This document shows, in pieces, positions 5,894 to 5,936 of a stretch of DNA of 5,936 nt (positions are counted from its first letter, which is position 1; each line of letters begins with the position of its first letter). This DNA is from Promethearchaeota archaeon (GTDB lineage: Archaea > Asgardarchaeota > Lokiarchaeia > Sigyniarchaeales > SOKP01). Location: NCBI GenBank assembly GCA_019057355.1, contig DXJM01000326.1:1-5936 (forward strand), read 5' to 3'. The translations under genes and the position numbers were made by a program. The notes beneath the pieces were generated by a model. The model ran no database searches, had not been told where the DNA came from, and was given only the letters and a program-made list of their open reading frames with translations.

Positions 5894-5918
5894 TAAAATC
5901 TATTCACATGGATTTCAA

Positions 5919-5928
5919 ATAAATATAA
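5919..5928 (-). promoter_or_regulatory. Candidate TATA box for the CCG operon
   Basis: TTATATTTAT on minus is centred about 31 bases before ATG 5893. With the usual archaeal TATA-to-start distance of about 26 bases, transcription would begin within a few bases of the ATG. This agrees with the absence of a Shine-Dalgarno site. The window ends eight bases further on, so upstream elements cannot be seen. Confidence 0.4.
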
Positions 5929-5936
5929 TTATTATT

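Noticed and set aside
1..5936. Search for CRISPR-like repeats, tRNA or rRNA genes.
   Set aside because: No regularly spaced direct repeats and no tRNA- or rRNA-like sequence were noticed on either strand.

Overview
The window looks like chromosomal DNA from an AT-rich archaeon. The evidence is four-fold: two proteins of the archaeal tandem-thioredoxin-fold disulfide oxidoreductase type; two heterodisulfide-reductase-like CCG iron-sulfur proteins; Shine-Dalgarno sites of the GGAGGT type; and pure oligo-T tracts directly after stop codons, which is how archaeal genes often terminate. An Asgard (Lokiarchaeia-like) or other anaerobic archaeal host would fit, but the window holds no lineage marker, so this is a guess.

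Layout. Positions 1-293 (+) hold a small, charged, helix-rich protein of unknown function followed by an 11-T tract. Positions about 301-1843 hold an insertion sequence with one intact DDE transposase gene (454-1791, +), closest by motifs to the ISH3-like branch of the IS4 superfamily. Its ends appear to be marked by an imperfect inverted repeat with an 11-bp identical core (308-318 and 1820-1830). A separate 13-bp perfect inverted repeat (425-437 and 510-522) brackets the transposase start. On the minus strand, 1862-2158 holds the C-terminal half of an AIM24-family (TIGR00266-like) protein with no N-terminal half, probably a pseudogene. It ends just before a 13-T tract on its own strand, so the IS lies between two convergent units.

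From 2206 to the right edge everything is on the minus strand and looks like a thiol/iron-sulfur redox region built from two duplicated gene pairs. Reading in the direction of transcription, the first pair is two CCG-domain iron-sulfur proteins (5893-4892 and 4895-3906, joined by a 4-bp ATGA overlap). After a 295-bp spacer come two tandem protein disulfide oxidoreductases (3610-2921 and 2889-2206, 31 bp apart). The spacer contains a probable promoter flanked by two identical 8-bp direct repeats 21 bp apart.

The most interesting points are in the CCG pair. Both paralogs keep only three cysteines (CxxCxxC) of an N-terminal ferredoxin-like motif. The downstream paralog has also lost the last cysteine of its second CCG motif (CPDA in place of CxxC) and carries an extra N-terminal CPC motif. 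My inference is that the CCG pair and the disulfide oxidoreductase pair serve the same disulfide/dithiol chemistry, with the second CCG subunit specialised or partly inactivated. No FAD subunit (HdrA), complete ferredoxin domain or membrane partner is visible here.
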